From: Dactylosporangium sp040605635
GTDB lineage: Bacteria > Actinomycetota > Actinomycetes > Mycobacteriales > Micromonosporaceae
Assembly: GCF_040605635.1 (NCBI RefSeq)
Contig: NZ_JBEXDG010000034.1
Location: 47,778-111,777, forward strand
Direction of reading: 5' to 3'
DNA length: 64,000 bases
This document shows, one piece after another, positions 34,948 through 45,500 of this stretch (its first letter is position 1; every line of letters begins with the position of its first letter). A program made the position numbers and the translations under genes. The notes under the pieces were generated by a model. The model was not told where the DNA came from. It made no database searches and worked only from the letters and a program-made list of their open reading frames with translations.

Positions 34948-35298
34948 ATGGACCATCCGAAGCTACAACTCGCCGTCGAAGACCTTGTTCGAGCAGTGGG
35001 CGGACATGTCGATGCCGAACATCAGACCTTCCTGGCGATCATCGTCCCCCTTTCCGGCAGGTCGGTGCAGTCACAGCCCGCACGCGTGAACGTCGTCGAC
35101 GCTTCGCCGGCCGCGCCGGCAGACGAGGGCGGCAGGCCTGACCTCCTCACCGTGCAGGAGACCGCCGCCGTGTTGCGGTGCAGCTCGGTGCACGTGAAGA
35201 GGTTAGTCGCCGCTCGAACGTTGCCGTCAGTGACTATTGGTCGTCTACGTCGGGTTCGCCGTGGGGATCTGGACAGCTACATTCGCGACCTAACCTGA
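34948..35298 (+). CDS. Excisionase-family DNA-binding protein
   Basis: 116 aa from ATG 34948; AGGAG lies at 34931-34935. The C-terminal 50 residues are a textbook excisionase/MerR HTH: DLLTVQETAAVLRCSSVHVKRLVAARTLPS with GRLRRVRRGDLDSYI after it. The N-terminal 60 residues are unassigned. It ends 10 bp before a tRNA 3'-half relic, the arrangement seen in actinomycete integrative elements where xis/int lie next to the tRNA attachment site. No intact recombinase is adjacent, so the element has decayed. Confidence 0.72.
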   Translation: MDHPKLQLAVEDLVRAVGGHVDAEHQTFLAIIVPLSGRSVQSQPARVNVVDASPAAPADEGGRPDLLTVQETAAVLRCSSVHVKRLVAARTLPSVTIGRLRRVRRGDLDSYIRDLT

Positions 35299-35307
35299 CA
35301 GAGTTCG

Positions 35308-35354
35308 TTTGATTGCGCATCAAGGGGTCGTGGGTTCGAATCCCGCCGTCCCGA
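35308..35354 (+). other. tRNA 3'-half relic
   Basis: An anticodon-arm-like TTTGA-TTGCGCA-TCAAG is followed by a good T-arm (GTGGG-TTCGAAT-CCCGC at 35330-35346), an acceptor 3' strand CGTCCCG and discriminator A. No matching 5' half is adjacent. The tRNA identity is uncertain. It is a probable attachment-site remnant. Confidence 0.6.
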
Positions 35355-35552
35355 AATTTGAGGGTTTCTACTGGTCGTATGACCGGTATAGCCTTCCTTC
35401 ATTCTCTGGCATAGATGTCAGGTCGAGAATGCCGCTATCAGACCCCTTGACTCGGCTTGTCCGGTTCCGAACGATCTAAATCGAGCAGTGTTATTGCTGT
35501 TCAAGGGTCTGCGCTTTAGTATCTGGCATCGTGGATAAAGCGATCAGGCACC

Positions 35553-36200
35553 TTGACGCTGCGCCTGAATGAGTCAAGCAGTCCGGCATGCCGGTTTGTC
35601 CAGGGCATACCAGATCATGATCTTGGCATTTGGTGGGCCAAGGAAGGACAGGGCGATCGCGCCGGTCGCCCGGATGAAGCGGACTGCCACACTATCGGTG
35701 TGGCCGATCTCAACCTCTTTGCCGAGCGGGTCATTGCGACTCGCGGGCGGACGATCATCGCAGACCTTGCGCAGGGTCACTTCGAGGAACTGGTGTTCGA
35801 ACTCGATGAGGCCCTGGAGCTGGGAGCAGAGGATCGCATCGACATCCGGTTCGCACTCGGTGCGGCCTGCACTACCGTCGCCCGCACCATTGAGCATCTG
35901 ACTGCGGCGCTTCAACTGCCCTACCGGGCGACTCGCAGCTGGTCCGACTTCGTCGGTGATGCCGGCGACCGTTCAGCGTCCCTGAATCAGTGGCTTGTCG
36001 TCTACGATGCCGCCGATCTCCTCAGGTATGAGGACGAGGATCGGTGGCATGAACTGGCTGCCGCACTCGGCAGCGAGTCACGGTCCATGGGTGGTGGTTC
36101 GAGCACGCTTGTACTACTCGACGAGCCGGGGCGGTGGGAACGGAGCAGGTTCAGCAGCGCACAGGCAGCCCAGGCTACGGCAGATCAGGGTCGACGTTAG
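35553..36200 (+). CDS. Unknown protein, weakly barstar-like
   Basis: The frame is open from a TTG at 35553, but the first 45 residues are doubtful and no good ribosome site is seen; the start is uncertain. From about residue 50 the sequence is protein-like: VADLNLFAERVIATRGRT, acidic helical middle, LPYRATRSWSDFVGD, then WLVVYDAADLL. The RSWSDF...LVVYDA part recalls barstar-type inhibitors, but this is weak. It is convergent with brxHI. Confidence 0.45.
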   Translation: MTLRLNESSSPACRFVQGIPDHDLGIWWAKEGQGDRAGRPDEADCHTIGVADLNLFAERVIATRGRTIIADLAQGHFEELVFELDEALELGAEDRIDIRFALGAACTTVARTIEHLTAALQLPYRATRSWSDFVGDAGDRSASLNQWLVVYDAADLLRYEDEDRWHELAAALGSESRSMGGGSSTLVLLDEPGRWERSRFSSAQAAQATADQGRR

Positions 36201-36283
36201 CGAAGACCAAGCAGCCACGGGCGGCAGGCCCCAGCGTGGAGTACGTTGCTGAACCCTGGGCCAAAGTGAAGATAGTTGGCCGG

Positions 36284-38413
36284 TTAGTCGTCGTCAGAGG
36301 TCACGAAGGTTGCTCGCTCGCCGAGGACCTGTGCGGCCGAAGGCAAATCAGCGAGACGCGATGAAAGCGTGGCGATGGCCAGTCGTTGCGGAAGCGCCGT
36401 GTTGAACTTGAGGCCGGAAAGCGCCTTCGGATCGACGTCAGGTAGGCAGAGCCGCTGCTCCGCATCCGCCACGGCACTAACCCAGTCGTTCTGGGACAGG
36501 TCTGCCCGTAGCCTGATGTGCTGGTCATCGAAGTACCCTGCGGGATCGACCAGCTCGCTGAGCGTCGTGGCCAGGGTCGCGTTTGCGCGGTAGCCGGCCC
36601 ACGTCCACCACCGCAGCTGTCCCTTGTTGCGGTGTACCACCGGCCCGCCTCGATGCACGAGAGACGACAGCCGCAGCCGGGTCTCTTCGAGACGGCCGCT
36701 TGCCCTGCGAGTCAACCGAACCGGTGGGTCGGCGCCGAGCAGGACGCCTCGCATGGCGCGGACCAGTTCGAAGCTCATCCCGGCGATTCCACCTGCCGTG
36801 TTCCAGCGGGCTTTCCCGCCGCTGTCGGCGGGCTCGACGTAGCAGCGTCGGCGTACCCAGTCGACGTACGTGACCCGCCAACTCTTCCCGGCCAGGAGGA
36901 GTAGCCGTGGCCCGCGGACCTCCTCGGTGAGCAGTGCGGGGTCGGTCCGGCCGATCTCGGTCCGGCCGGTCAGTACGGTGAATTCGGGAGGTGCGGTGAA
37001 CACAGCTGTCATGCCCATGAAGTGGCGGCGGCCGAAGCGCAGTTCTGCTTCAGGACCGATGTGGAGCATCCCGCCGTCCTGGTCCAGGTAGCCCTGATCG
37101 AGGAGGTACCGCTGGATGACGTCGGCGGTCTTGTCGAACGGCGCCAAGCCGTTCCACGCCAATGGCCAGAGGTTCTCGCCGACCCGCTGCTCCTGGAGGC
37201 ACAGCGCGAGGAGTTGCTGCGCGACGATGTGCCGCGGTTCGGGTGGTGGCGTGACCGGCTCGACCCAGCCGCTGCCCCAGAGCGCCAGCAGTCCGGCCGC
37301 TTGGAGAAGGCCGGGTTCGTCGAGGGCGAGGAAGAGACAGTTTCGGGTACTGCCGGGGCGTCGTCCGGTGCGGCCCAGCCGCTGGAGGAACGAGGCGACG
37401 GTGCGTGGGGCGTTGAGCTGCAGCACTCGGTCGAGGTCGCCGACGTCGATGCCGAGTTCCAGGGTGCTGGTGGAGACGATGACGCAGTCCCGTGCCTCGG
37501 CGAATGCTGTCTCGGCCCGCCGACGCTCGTCGATGGAGAGCGACGCGTGGGACACGAAGGTAGTGACCCCACGCAAGCGGAGCGCCGCGCCGAGCTCTTC
37601 GACGAGTTGGCGCGAGTCGCAGAAGACGAGCCGTTTCTCACCGGGGTGCAGCGCCGCGATGACGGTCGCCGCGTTCGAGATAGAGCCCACGTAGTCGAGC
37701 TCGATGTCGCCGGGAGGAGGACCGTCAGGGGAAGGGCGCCCGCCGGCCGGCGGTGCGATGTCCGGCGCGATGACCGAACCGGGTCGGCGTCCGCGTTCGG
37801 CGCCCTGCAGCCAGAGCAGCAGATCGTCCGGGTTGCCGACGGTGGCGGAGAGCCCGACCCGTTGGATCGGGCGACCGGCGATCCGGCTCAAGCGTTCCAA
37901 TACGGCGAGGAGGTGCCAGCCGCGGTCGTCGCCGGCGAACGCGTGTACCTCGTCGATGACGACGGCCTGGATGCCGCCGAGGAATGAGCGGTGGTCGACG
38001 TTGACGCTGACCAACATTGCTTCGAGTGACTCCGGGGTGGTGAGCAAAATATCCGGCCGGTCGCGCAGGATTTGCTTGCGGCGCGGGGAGTTCACGTCGC
38101 CGTGCCACAGCGCCACGGTGCGCCCGACCCAGCCGGCGTACTGCTCCAGGCGCGGTAGGAGGTTGTTGAGCAGTGCTTTGAGCGGACACAGGTACAACAG
38201 CGCCGGTCCACGCCACTGCTCCGCGGACATCCGGGACAGCAGCGGCAGGGTCGCGGCCTCAGTCTTGCCACCCGCCGTGGGCGCGAGGAGGAGCGCGTCG
38301 TCGCCACGCAGCAACGGCATGATCGCGGCTTCCTGCAGCGGTCGCAGCGCCGCCCAGCCCAAGGTGTTGACCACATGGTGCTGGATCGACGGGTGCAGCG
38401 ACTCCAGGCTCAC
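36284..38413 (-). CDS. brxHI: BREX helicase BrxHI (Lhr-like)
   Basis: 709 aa SF2 helicase, last gene of the type 2 BREX operon. Motif I APTAGGKTEAA near residue 45, motif II VVIDEVHAF near 152, motif III GLSATVG near 190, motifs V/VI STLELGIDVGDLDRVLQ and QRLGRTGRRPG near 320-350. The C-terminal half carries the Lhr-type winged-helix/beta region. The GTG start overlaps the brxD stop (GTGA). In type 2 BREX this helicase is a conserved accessory of the methylation-based exclusion machine. Confidence 0.92.
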   Translation of the reverse strand: MSLESLHPSIQHHVVNTLGWAALRPLQEAAIMPLLRGDDALLLAPTAGGKTEAATLPLLSRMSAEQWRGPALLYLCPLKALLNNLLPRLEQYAGWVGRTVALWHGDVNSPRRKQILRDRPDILLTTPESLEAMLVSVNVDHRSFLGGIQAVVIDEVHAFAGDDRGWHLLAVLERLSRIAGRPIQRVGLSATVGNPDDLLLWLQGAERGRRPGSVIAPDIAPPAGGRPSPDGPPPGDIELDYVGSISNAATVIAALHPGEKRLVFCDSRQLVEELGAALRLRGVTTFVSHASLSIDERRRAETAFAEARDCVIVSTSTLELGIDVGDLDRVLQLNAPRTVASFLQRLGRTGRRPGSTRNCLFLALDEPGLLQAAGLLALWGSGWVEPVTPPPEPRHIVAQQLLALCLQEQRVGENLWPLAWNGLAPFDKTADVIQRYLLDQGYLDQDGGMLHIGPEAELRFGRRHFMGMTAVFTAPPEFTVLTGRTEIGRTDPALLTEEVRGPRLLLLAGKSWRVTYVDWVRRRCYVEPADSGGKARWNTAGGIAGMSFELVRAMRGVLLGADPPVRLTRRASGRLEETRLRLSSLVHRGGPVVHRNKGQLRWWTWAGYRANATLATTLSELVDPAGYFDDQHIRLRADLSQNDWVSAVADAEQRLCLPDVDPKALSGLKFNTALPQRLAIATLSSRLADLPSAAQVLGERATFVTSDDD

Positions 38414-39726
38414 GGCACCTCGAGGTCGATGTCGTCGGCGTTGGCAGCGTTGCGTTCCACGTCGGACAGCTCGGTGTCGGTCACGGTCAACGCGTAGTGC
38501 TGTCGTGGATCGAACTCGGGGTGCAGCTCGACGAGGTCGAGGACACCGGCGACGAGCTTCTTGAGGAACAGCCGGGGCGCGATACCGACCTTGCCGCCGA
38601 GCCGGCCCGCGACCGCCTCAGCGAGTTCGCGAAGATAGCGTTCGTCGACGACGCCGACAATACGGGCCGGATCTGTCGTCCCAGCGGCGAAGAGATCCCG
38701 GACCTTGCCGCCGAGGTCGACGAGGGCATCGATGGTGAAGCCGGGCAGCCTGATCTGGACCGCTCGCGGATTGTCCCACCGGGGATCAGCGGGAAAGTCC
38801 GTCGCGAGGCGTTGCGCCAGTGGCGCGAGGCGTTGGGCGCCCTGCTGGCCGTCGAAGAACGGCGGAGTGCCCGTGATGACCAGGTAGAGACCGGGGAAGC
38901 GGCCGGAGTACACCTCATCGATGAGCTGGCGGAGCGCGTTGAGGGCCTTGTCCCGGGCGTCGGACCGGACGCGTTGCAGGGTCTCGACCTCGTCCAGGAC
39001 AAGCAGGAGACCAGGATGGCCGGAGTCACGAAGTACCGTCAAAAGGCCTTGCAGGAAGCCGAGCGCACCGAAGTGGTCGAGATCTCCGCGGACGCCGGCA
39101 ATCCGGCGGGCGGCGGCGGCCACGTTCGGCTGTCCGCCGAGCCACGCGAGGATCGCGGCCGCGGTGGTGGCGTCACCATCCAATGTGGAAGCACGGTAGG
39201 CGCCCAGCGCGGCCGCGAACGTCGGCGCCGTCCGGCCGACCGCGGCGAGGCGTTGCCGCAGCAGATCGGCGACGGCCGCTTCGAGCGCTGCGCTGTCATC
39301 GGCGGAGGTCCCAGCGGCGAGCGCATCTTCCTCGAGCGCATAGAACCACGAGTCGACCACGGGCCGTAGCGCACTCGGCGGGAACGCCGATGTGGTCAGC
39401 CGCTCGGTGAGCCGGCGGTAGACGGTCTCCAGTTTGTGCAGTGGTGTCTCGGTCTCGGAGATCTGCACCTCGGCGGTGGCCAGGTTCGCCTTGCGGGCGC
39501 GGTCGGCGAGCCAGCGGGTGAAGAAGGTCTTTCCTGCGCCGTACTCGCCGCGGACCGCCTTGAACACCGATCCGCCGGCCGCAACGGCCTCGAGGTCCTC
39601 CTCGACGCTGCCGGTGAACCGGTCCAGGCCGACAGCGAGCAGGTCGAGCCCGGTCTCCGGCACGGCGCCCCGCCGCAGCGCGTCGATGACCTGTCTGCGC
39701 CGCGCGGCGCTCACCGCGGCGGTCAC
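38410..39726 (-). CDS. brxD: BREX ATPase BrxD
   Basis: 438 aa. Walker A VRGEYGAGKTFFTRWLA near residue 60 and Walker B LLLVLDEVETLQRV near 240 in a BrxD/DUF2791 ORC-like ATPase, with a C-terminal helical/winged region. GTG start overlaps the pglZ stop by GTGA; the stop overlaps the brxHI start in the same way. It is a conserved type 2 BREX partner of the helicase. Confidence 0.92.
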   Translation of the reverse strand: MTAAVSAARRRQVIDALRRGAVPETGLDLLAVGLDRFTGSVEEDLEAVAAGGSVFKAVRGEYGAGKTFFTRWLADRARKANLATAEVQISETETPLHKLETVYRRLTERLTTSAFPPSALRPVVDSWFYALEEDALAAGTSADDSAALEAAVADLLRQRLAAVGRTAPTFAAALGAYRASTLDGDATTAAAILAWLGGQPNVAAAARRIAGVRGDLDHFGALGFLQGLLTVLRDSGHPGLLLVLDEVETLQRVRSDARDKALNALRQLIDEVYSGRFPGLYLVITGTPPFFDGQQGAQRLAPLAQRLATDFPADPRWDNPRAVQIRLPGFTIDALVDLGGKVRDLFAAGTTDPARIVGVVDERYLRELAEAVAGRLGGKVGIAPRLFLKKLVAGVLDLVELHPEFDPRQHYALTVTDTELSDVERNAANADDIDLEVP

Positions 39727-42527
39727 CGCACGTCGTCCGGAAGACCGAACTGCGTCCGCAGCAGGGCGACGTTGAGCCGGACGGTCTGCCCGTCGTCGAT
39801 GAGCTGGAGCACCTCGAAGTTGTCGACGTTGAGGATGCGGGCCAGCGTGGTCGCGAAACCGTTGGCCCGTGCCGGCGCCTCACCGGCGCGTTGCGCGAGG
39901 ACCGGCAGGGGGAGTGTGTTGTTGGCGGCGAGGAGCGCGTCGAGAGCTCCTCTGATCTTCGGCTTGGGCATGCGCCGCGCGGTTGACGACTGCTGTGCCT
40001 CGAACATCTCGCTCGCGAACAGGGCATCGATGAGGCTCGGAACAGGCGAGTCAGTCATCGGCGGGTCGAGCTGAATATCGAGGGTCACCTGCCCGGCAGC
40101 CTCCGCCCGCTGCGCGCTGTGCTGGCGTGCCTTCCGTGGTGGCACGACCTGCCGCGTCACCGGCGGCGCTGGCGTGGTCCAGTCCCACCACACTGGACGT
40201 TGATCGGACAGCGCACCCCAGCCTGCTGGTACTTCGGCCCCGCGGGACAGAAACGCCAGCAGCGGGATGGTGACCTCCGCCAGGGCTGCCCCGCCGTGGT
40301 AGCCGGCGTTCTTCGGTCCGTACCGGAGGTCCGGGTTCCACAGTGCGACGATGCGGTGCTCCTCGGCGAGGACGCGGCTGCCGGACAGCAGCACCTCACC
40401 GGCGCCGACCGGGGTGGTGCCGGGGCTGCGGTGACGACCCGATCCGGGAGCGTCGGCCGATCGGTGTGTACCGTCGCGGTGCAGTACATGGCCGTGGTCG
40501 CTGGTCAGGATCACCGCGCGGCCGGCGCTGCGAGCATGGTCGAGCAGGACCCGGAGGGGGCCGAGGTCACCGAGCCGCCACGACGCGTCAGCGGATTCGC
40601 GGCCTCGGTCCAGCGCGTCGTCGACCGTGTTGATGACGACAGCGACCAGCGTCTGCGGATCGCCGAGCGCCTGGACGAGCTCGGTACCGAGGACTTCGCC
40701 GGCGCCGCCGTGCAGCGATCCCTTGTGGAACAGCCGGGCGGGGCGTCCTCCCCACAGCGGGTGGGCCTCGAAGGCGACCCGTTCGTCGTCCTGGCCGCCG
40801 GTGCGGAGCTTTCCGCTGAGCAGCGATGCCCTGGACACGGTCGTGAGCGTCGGCAAGGCGGCCACCACGCCACGGCGCCGTGGCGGCGCGCCCTTGTCCA
40901 CTCCCGCCAGCACGTCGAACTCCACCAAGCCATGGTTGGTGAGCTCCTGCGCCAGTTCCGCGGCGACGGCGGTGCTCATGCCGTCGAGGATCACCAGCAG
41001 AGTTGGCGGCCCGCCTGCGCGGACCAGTGGTGCGATGACCCGTTCGAGGACCTTTTCCACGACGACCGTCGATCCTGACAATTGCCCGCCGGTGGTGGTC
41101 CAGGCCGCCAACCGATTGGCGAACGCCTCGTCGAGGGCGCGCCGGCGAGCGGCCACCGCGTGATACAGGCTCCGGTACACGGCCTGCAGTGCCGGGTGGG
41201 CCTCCTCGCCCGCCCAGACCTGCGTAAGCGCGAGATCGACCCAGGCCCATTGAGTGACCTGCCGGTCGATCGCGTCGCTGACATTTTCCGGTGGCGAGGC
41301 GTCGCCGTCAGCCAGCCAACGCACGAGTCGCAGTGCCATGGTGGCCCGTTCGACGCGCTGCTCCTGGCGGGAGGCAAGCCGGTGCGCACCGAGCACGGCT
41401 GCCGCGGCTTCGAGCGCCTGCGCCGCTGCCGGCCCCGGCTCGTCGAGTGTCCGTTGCAAGGCAACGGCGACTACGCCGATGCGGTGGTCGAATCCGGTCC
41501 GCAGGATCGGACTGCGGGCGGCGGCAATCTGTGCACCGAGCTGGATCACCAGCTCCTCGGCCCGGTCCAGCACCTGCTGCAGGCGGAGCGCGACCGCGGC
41601 GCTCCGTACACCGTCGCGACCCGCCTCTCCGAGCATCTCGGCGATGACCTGCTCGGCCACCGTGCCGAGAGCACGCAACTCCGGGTCGCCGACCGCCTGA
41701 TCGTTGAGGTACTGGTCGGCTCGGCCTTTGGCGCGGCTGGTGTCGGAGCTCTCGTCGGACCAGAGCGCGGCGCACACCAGGCCGAACGGGATGCTGTCCT
41801 CCACTCGTCCGGCCTCGATAAGCGCAAAGACCGGGCGGGTGGCACTGCCGGTGCGCTCCACCAGCCAGGTTTGCAGGCCGGTCCGCTCCTCGGCCTGGAG
41901 GTTTGTGAGGGCGGCGGTTGCTTCCGGTTCGAGCGTCCACCGCAGCAGTGCGGCGCCGTCGAGGTTTTCGGCGTCGCCGTTGGCGGTGTTGAGGCCGAGT
42001 CTGGCCGCGGCGAGGCAGCTCAGCGCCACGTCACGGGTCAAGAGCGTGCCGGACAGTTTGGGCCAGCCGGTGCTGGGCATCGCGTCGATCAACGCCGCCC
42101 CGGCCCATCGTTCGTTTGCCAGCCGCGGGTCGATGCGCTGCGCGCCGAAGCAGTCCGCGATCAGCGACCAGGGCTCGACGGTGATGACCCGGTTGCGGAA
42201 CACCTCGCTGAGGATGCCGTGACCAAGCTCGGTATCGGTCAGGTCGGTCAGGATGACCAGAGGTTCTGGGGTATCACCGGCGAGGTGCCCGACGAGTTGG
42301 TCCCAAACGGCCAATGTCGATACGGCTACGGCCACCCTCAGTCGGATGCCGTCAGCAAGTACCAAGGTCGGCTCGGTGGTCCACTGCGGCTCGGCGCGTA
42401 GCAGGATCACCGGAGCAGGCCCATCAACGGTCCGTCTATGCCGCGCGAGCTGCTGTTCAACTTTGCGGGTCAGCGCCGCTGGCGTGATACGCATGACGCG
42501 GGTCCGAGTGGCGTCGGCTGTCGTCAT
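39723..42527 (-). CDS. pglZ: BREX alkaline-phosphatase-like PglZ
   Basis: 934 aa from ATG 42527, which overlaps the pglY stop (ATGA) and has GGGAGGAG upstream. The long N-terminal part is helical. The C-terminal PglZ domain shows the metal-site motifs LLVILDGMSTAVA near residue 515 and VILTSDHGHVLH near 675. PglZ is the defining BREX subunit and is needed with PglX for phage exclusion and self-methylation. Confidence 0.94.
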   Translation of the reverse strand: MTTADATRTRVMRITPAALTRKVEQQLARHRRTVDGPAPVILLRAEPQWTTEPTLVLADGIRLRVAVAVSTLAVWDQLVGHLAGDTPEPLVILTDLTDTELGHGILSEVFRNRVITVEPWSLIADCFGAQRIDPRLANERWAGAALIDAMPSTGWPKLSGTLLTRDVALSCLAAARLGLNTANGDAENLDGAALLRWTLEPEATAALTNLQAEERTGLQTWLVERTGSATRPVFALIEAGRVEDSIPFGLVCAALWSDESSDTSRAKGRADQYLNDQAVGDPELRALGTVAEQVIAEMLGEAGRDGVRSAAVALRLQQVLDRAEELVIQLGAQIAAARSPILRTGFDHRIGVVAVALQRTLDEPGPAAAQALEAAAAVLGAHRLASRQEQRVERATMALRLVRWLADGDASPPENVSDAIDRQVTQWAWVDLALTQVWAGEEAHPALQAVYRSLYHAVAARRRALDEAFANRLAAWTTTGGQLSGSTVVVEKVLERVIAPLVRAGGPPTLLVILDGMSTAVAAELAQELTNHGLVEFDVLAGVDKGAPPRRRGVVAALPTLTTVSRASLLSGKLRTGGQDDERVAFEAHPLWGGRPARLFHKGSLHGGAGEVLGTELVQALGDPQTLVAVVINTVDDALDRGRESADASWRLGDLGPLRVLLDHARSAGRAVILTSDHGHVLHRDGTHRSADAPGSGRHRSPGTTPVGAGEVLLSGSRVLAEEHRIVALWNPDLRYGPKNAGYHGGAALAEVTIPLLAFLSRGAEVPAGWGALSDQRPVWWDWTTPAPPVTRQVVPPRKARQHSAQRAEAAGQVTLDIQLDPPMTDSPVPSLIDALFASEMFEAQQSSTARRMPKPKIRGALDALLAANNTLPLPVLAQRAGEAPARANGFATTLARILNVDNFEVLQLIDDGQTVRLNVALLRTQFGLPDDVR

Positions 42528-45500
42528 TCGGTCTCCTCCCATGTCACCGTGAACCGTTTGTCCGGCTTGCTGTTGATGATCTGGCGGAGTTCGTCAACGA
42601 CCGCGGCCACGTTCGCCGCAGTGACGTCGTCGCGCCTGGTGGCCGTTCGGTTCGGCGGAGGCGGCGGAGGCGTCGGCGGTGGCGTCGGCTTGATGATGGC
42701 TCGCTTGAGCAGGACCGAAGTCTTGGTCTTTGCGGTCGTCAGCGCCGGTGCCAGTTTGATCCGTGTCGTGAGCTCGTCGGAGCGGGCCACGGTCCGCAAC
42801 TCTTCCAGGATCTCCGCGCCTTCACGGTCGAACGGCGCCGGAAGCTGGGTGATGAGTTCGAGGTTGCTCCAGTCCATCTGGTCCAGCGCCTGGGCGATCG
42901 TGGCGGCCGATCGGATGCTCACTCCGCACCGGTCCGCAGGGCCACCCAGGTCCGCGGTTGCCAGGTGCGTGATGACGTCGACGGTGCTGGCCCGGGAGTG
43001 CAGCCCGTCGAGCAGGTCGGCCGCGGCCTGCGCCGTCTGCAGCCGCCCGGTCTCGGCGGAGAGGTCCAGTGGTTGGGCGTGGTCCTGCAACTGCCGCAGC
43101 AGCCGGTGGGCGTCGTTGCGGTACCGCCCCGCCTCTGAGGAGATGTCGCGGACCAACAATGCCACCAACCGGCCCCGTCTCGGCCCGGGCGTCGTCACAC
43201 CGAACAGGTCCATCGACCGGCGGACGGCGGTTTGCCAGTGTTCCTCCGACGGCAGCGCCTGCTCCCGCAGCGTGAAGTGGTCCCGGATGCCCGTCAGGTC
43301 CGGAGGCGGGTTCAGGACACCGCCCTGCAGCAGCCACGCCCGGTCGGTCTGCTCGGCGAAGCACATCAGGACCAGCCCGGCGACACTGCGGTCCAGGCCG
43401 TACGGCTGGGGCTCGTCAAGCCACCGCAGCAGATCCGGCACCTTGAGGTCGCCTGTGATGGCTTCCTGCGCCACCTTCTGATGGAAGTGCTGCACCCAGT
43501 GCCGGCCGAGGACGAAGGCCGACTCGTGCATCTCACCCAGCCGCAGGGGGTTGGCGATCCGTCGCACGGTCAGGCGGTCCTTGCGCTCCACCTCGACACG
43601 GCCGTCGGGCGCGTCGATCGCCTGCCGGACAACCTCGAGCACCATCTTCAACTCGGTCGATCTGACGATCGTGCCGTTGCGGTCAGGGTCGAAGTCCGGG
43701 TGGGCCGGGAACTGGCTGGCCAGCATCTGTTCAGCGAGGGCCTGCAGAGCCTGCTTGAACGCCGCACCGATCGGCAGCGTCGGCTGCAAATTGGAAGCCA
43801 GCGACAGGACGTGATCCTGGTATGAGGTGACCACGTCGTTCGACTGCTTCGCGGCCAGCCCGTATGCCTGGCGCAGGAGCGTGCGCATGCGACTCATCAG
43901 CGCGTCGCGCTGGCTGCGCAGGGTGTCGTTCGCCCGGCGGCGGTCATCCTTGCTGAGGTGCTGCGCGTGGCTGTCGAACCGCTGGCCGCTGAGGACCGCG
44001 TCGATGATGACCAGCCGGCCCAGATCGTTGAGCCGGTCGGCGGTGAACGCGGCCGGGATCCAGCACACCGTCCGCGGCGAGATCCGTTCGGCGAGCCGGT
44101 GGACCCGGTCGCGGTCGTCGGCCGGGCTGTGGTTTCCCTCATCGAACGGGTAGTCGATGATCAACCGCCAGGCGTCGCCTTCGAGGGGGTGGAAGGCATC
44201 GTCGCGGATATTGTTCTCGTCGCGGACATTGCCGTAAATCATCTCGATCTGGCGCCGGCTGCCGCGCCACGGCAGTTCCGCCGTGTCGACGTACTGGCCG
44301 GACTCGGTGACGCCAAGCTCTTCCCACAGCAGGCGTTTCACCATCAAGCGGCGGTTGCCTGGCTTGTCGAAGTGGTGCGCGGACTGCAGGACGCTGTCCA
44401 CGTCGACGCCGACGAGTTCCAGCGACACGACAGGGTCGTCGATGCCGAGCTTCTTGATCTCGCCGAACTGGCCGGCCCAGTCGTCGATCTTGCGCATGAC
44501 CTGGCCGACCTCGCCACCCGGGATCGGGCTGGTGATGCTGCCGTGATTCAGCGCGGACAGCCGCCGAGCAGTCAGATTCCGCAACGCCGGTACGGTCGGC
44601 GCCAGCGCCGAAAGCAGCAGGGTCTTGATGATCCGGTCGTCGCCGGTGAAGACCCGGACCCGCCCGGCGAGGTCCGCAGGCACGTCCCCGCCTCGGCGTA
44701 CCCGCTCGACGTCGTCCTCGCCGATGCCATAGACATTCAACAGATACGGCCGGAGGCGTCCCTGGTACAACCGTTGCGCCGTCTCGAACTCGATCTTCAG
44801 TTTCTCGGTGAACGGCTGATCCCCGCCCCGGCTGATCACCTCATACAGGTCACCGAGCGGCACCAACTGCCCCAACCGCAGATCGTCACGGCGCTCGACG
44901 AGCAGATCCCGCATCAGCTTCAGCGCGGTGCGGGAACGCTGCAGCGCACTAGAGACGTGCACCAGCGTGCTGATGAACGCCGGGCTGAACGGATAGGTCG
45001 CCCTGAATGATGGGAGATCGGCGCCTTCAGCACCCATGAGCGTGTCGAAAACATCCCGACGTACCTCTTTGGTGGTGCGCTCGAACGCGTCGGCGATCTG
45101 CCGGTCGCCCTCGTCGGAGAGCGGCTTGAGCAGGCGTTGCCGCGCGATGTCCGGCAGGTTCCGGTCCTCGAGCGTGATCAGCTCGAACCGGCCGCTGGCC
45201 AGGTTGAGCGTGTCCATGAAACCGAGCTCGGTCGCACCGGTCACATCGGTGCCGACCAGCTCCCGCAGGTCACGCTGCCGAGCGATGAAACTGACGATCG
45301 GGATCGGCCGCCGGACGTCACCACCCTCGACGAAGTTCGTGATCTTCTGAATTTCCCGGGCGACGAACTTCTCGTCGGCGATCGAGTTGGCCAGCCACAG
45401 GATCAACTCGTCCAGGAAGAGCACCAGACCGTCGTAGCCGAGCGACTTGGCGTGCCGACTGATCTCCGTCAGGCCCCGGTCGAGGGAAACGAAGCCCTCG

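Noticed and set aside
36284..38413. DISARM or general Lhr repair helicase
   Set aside because: Operon position after brxD and pglZ with 4-bp overlaps fits BrxHI.
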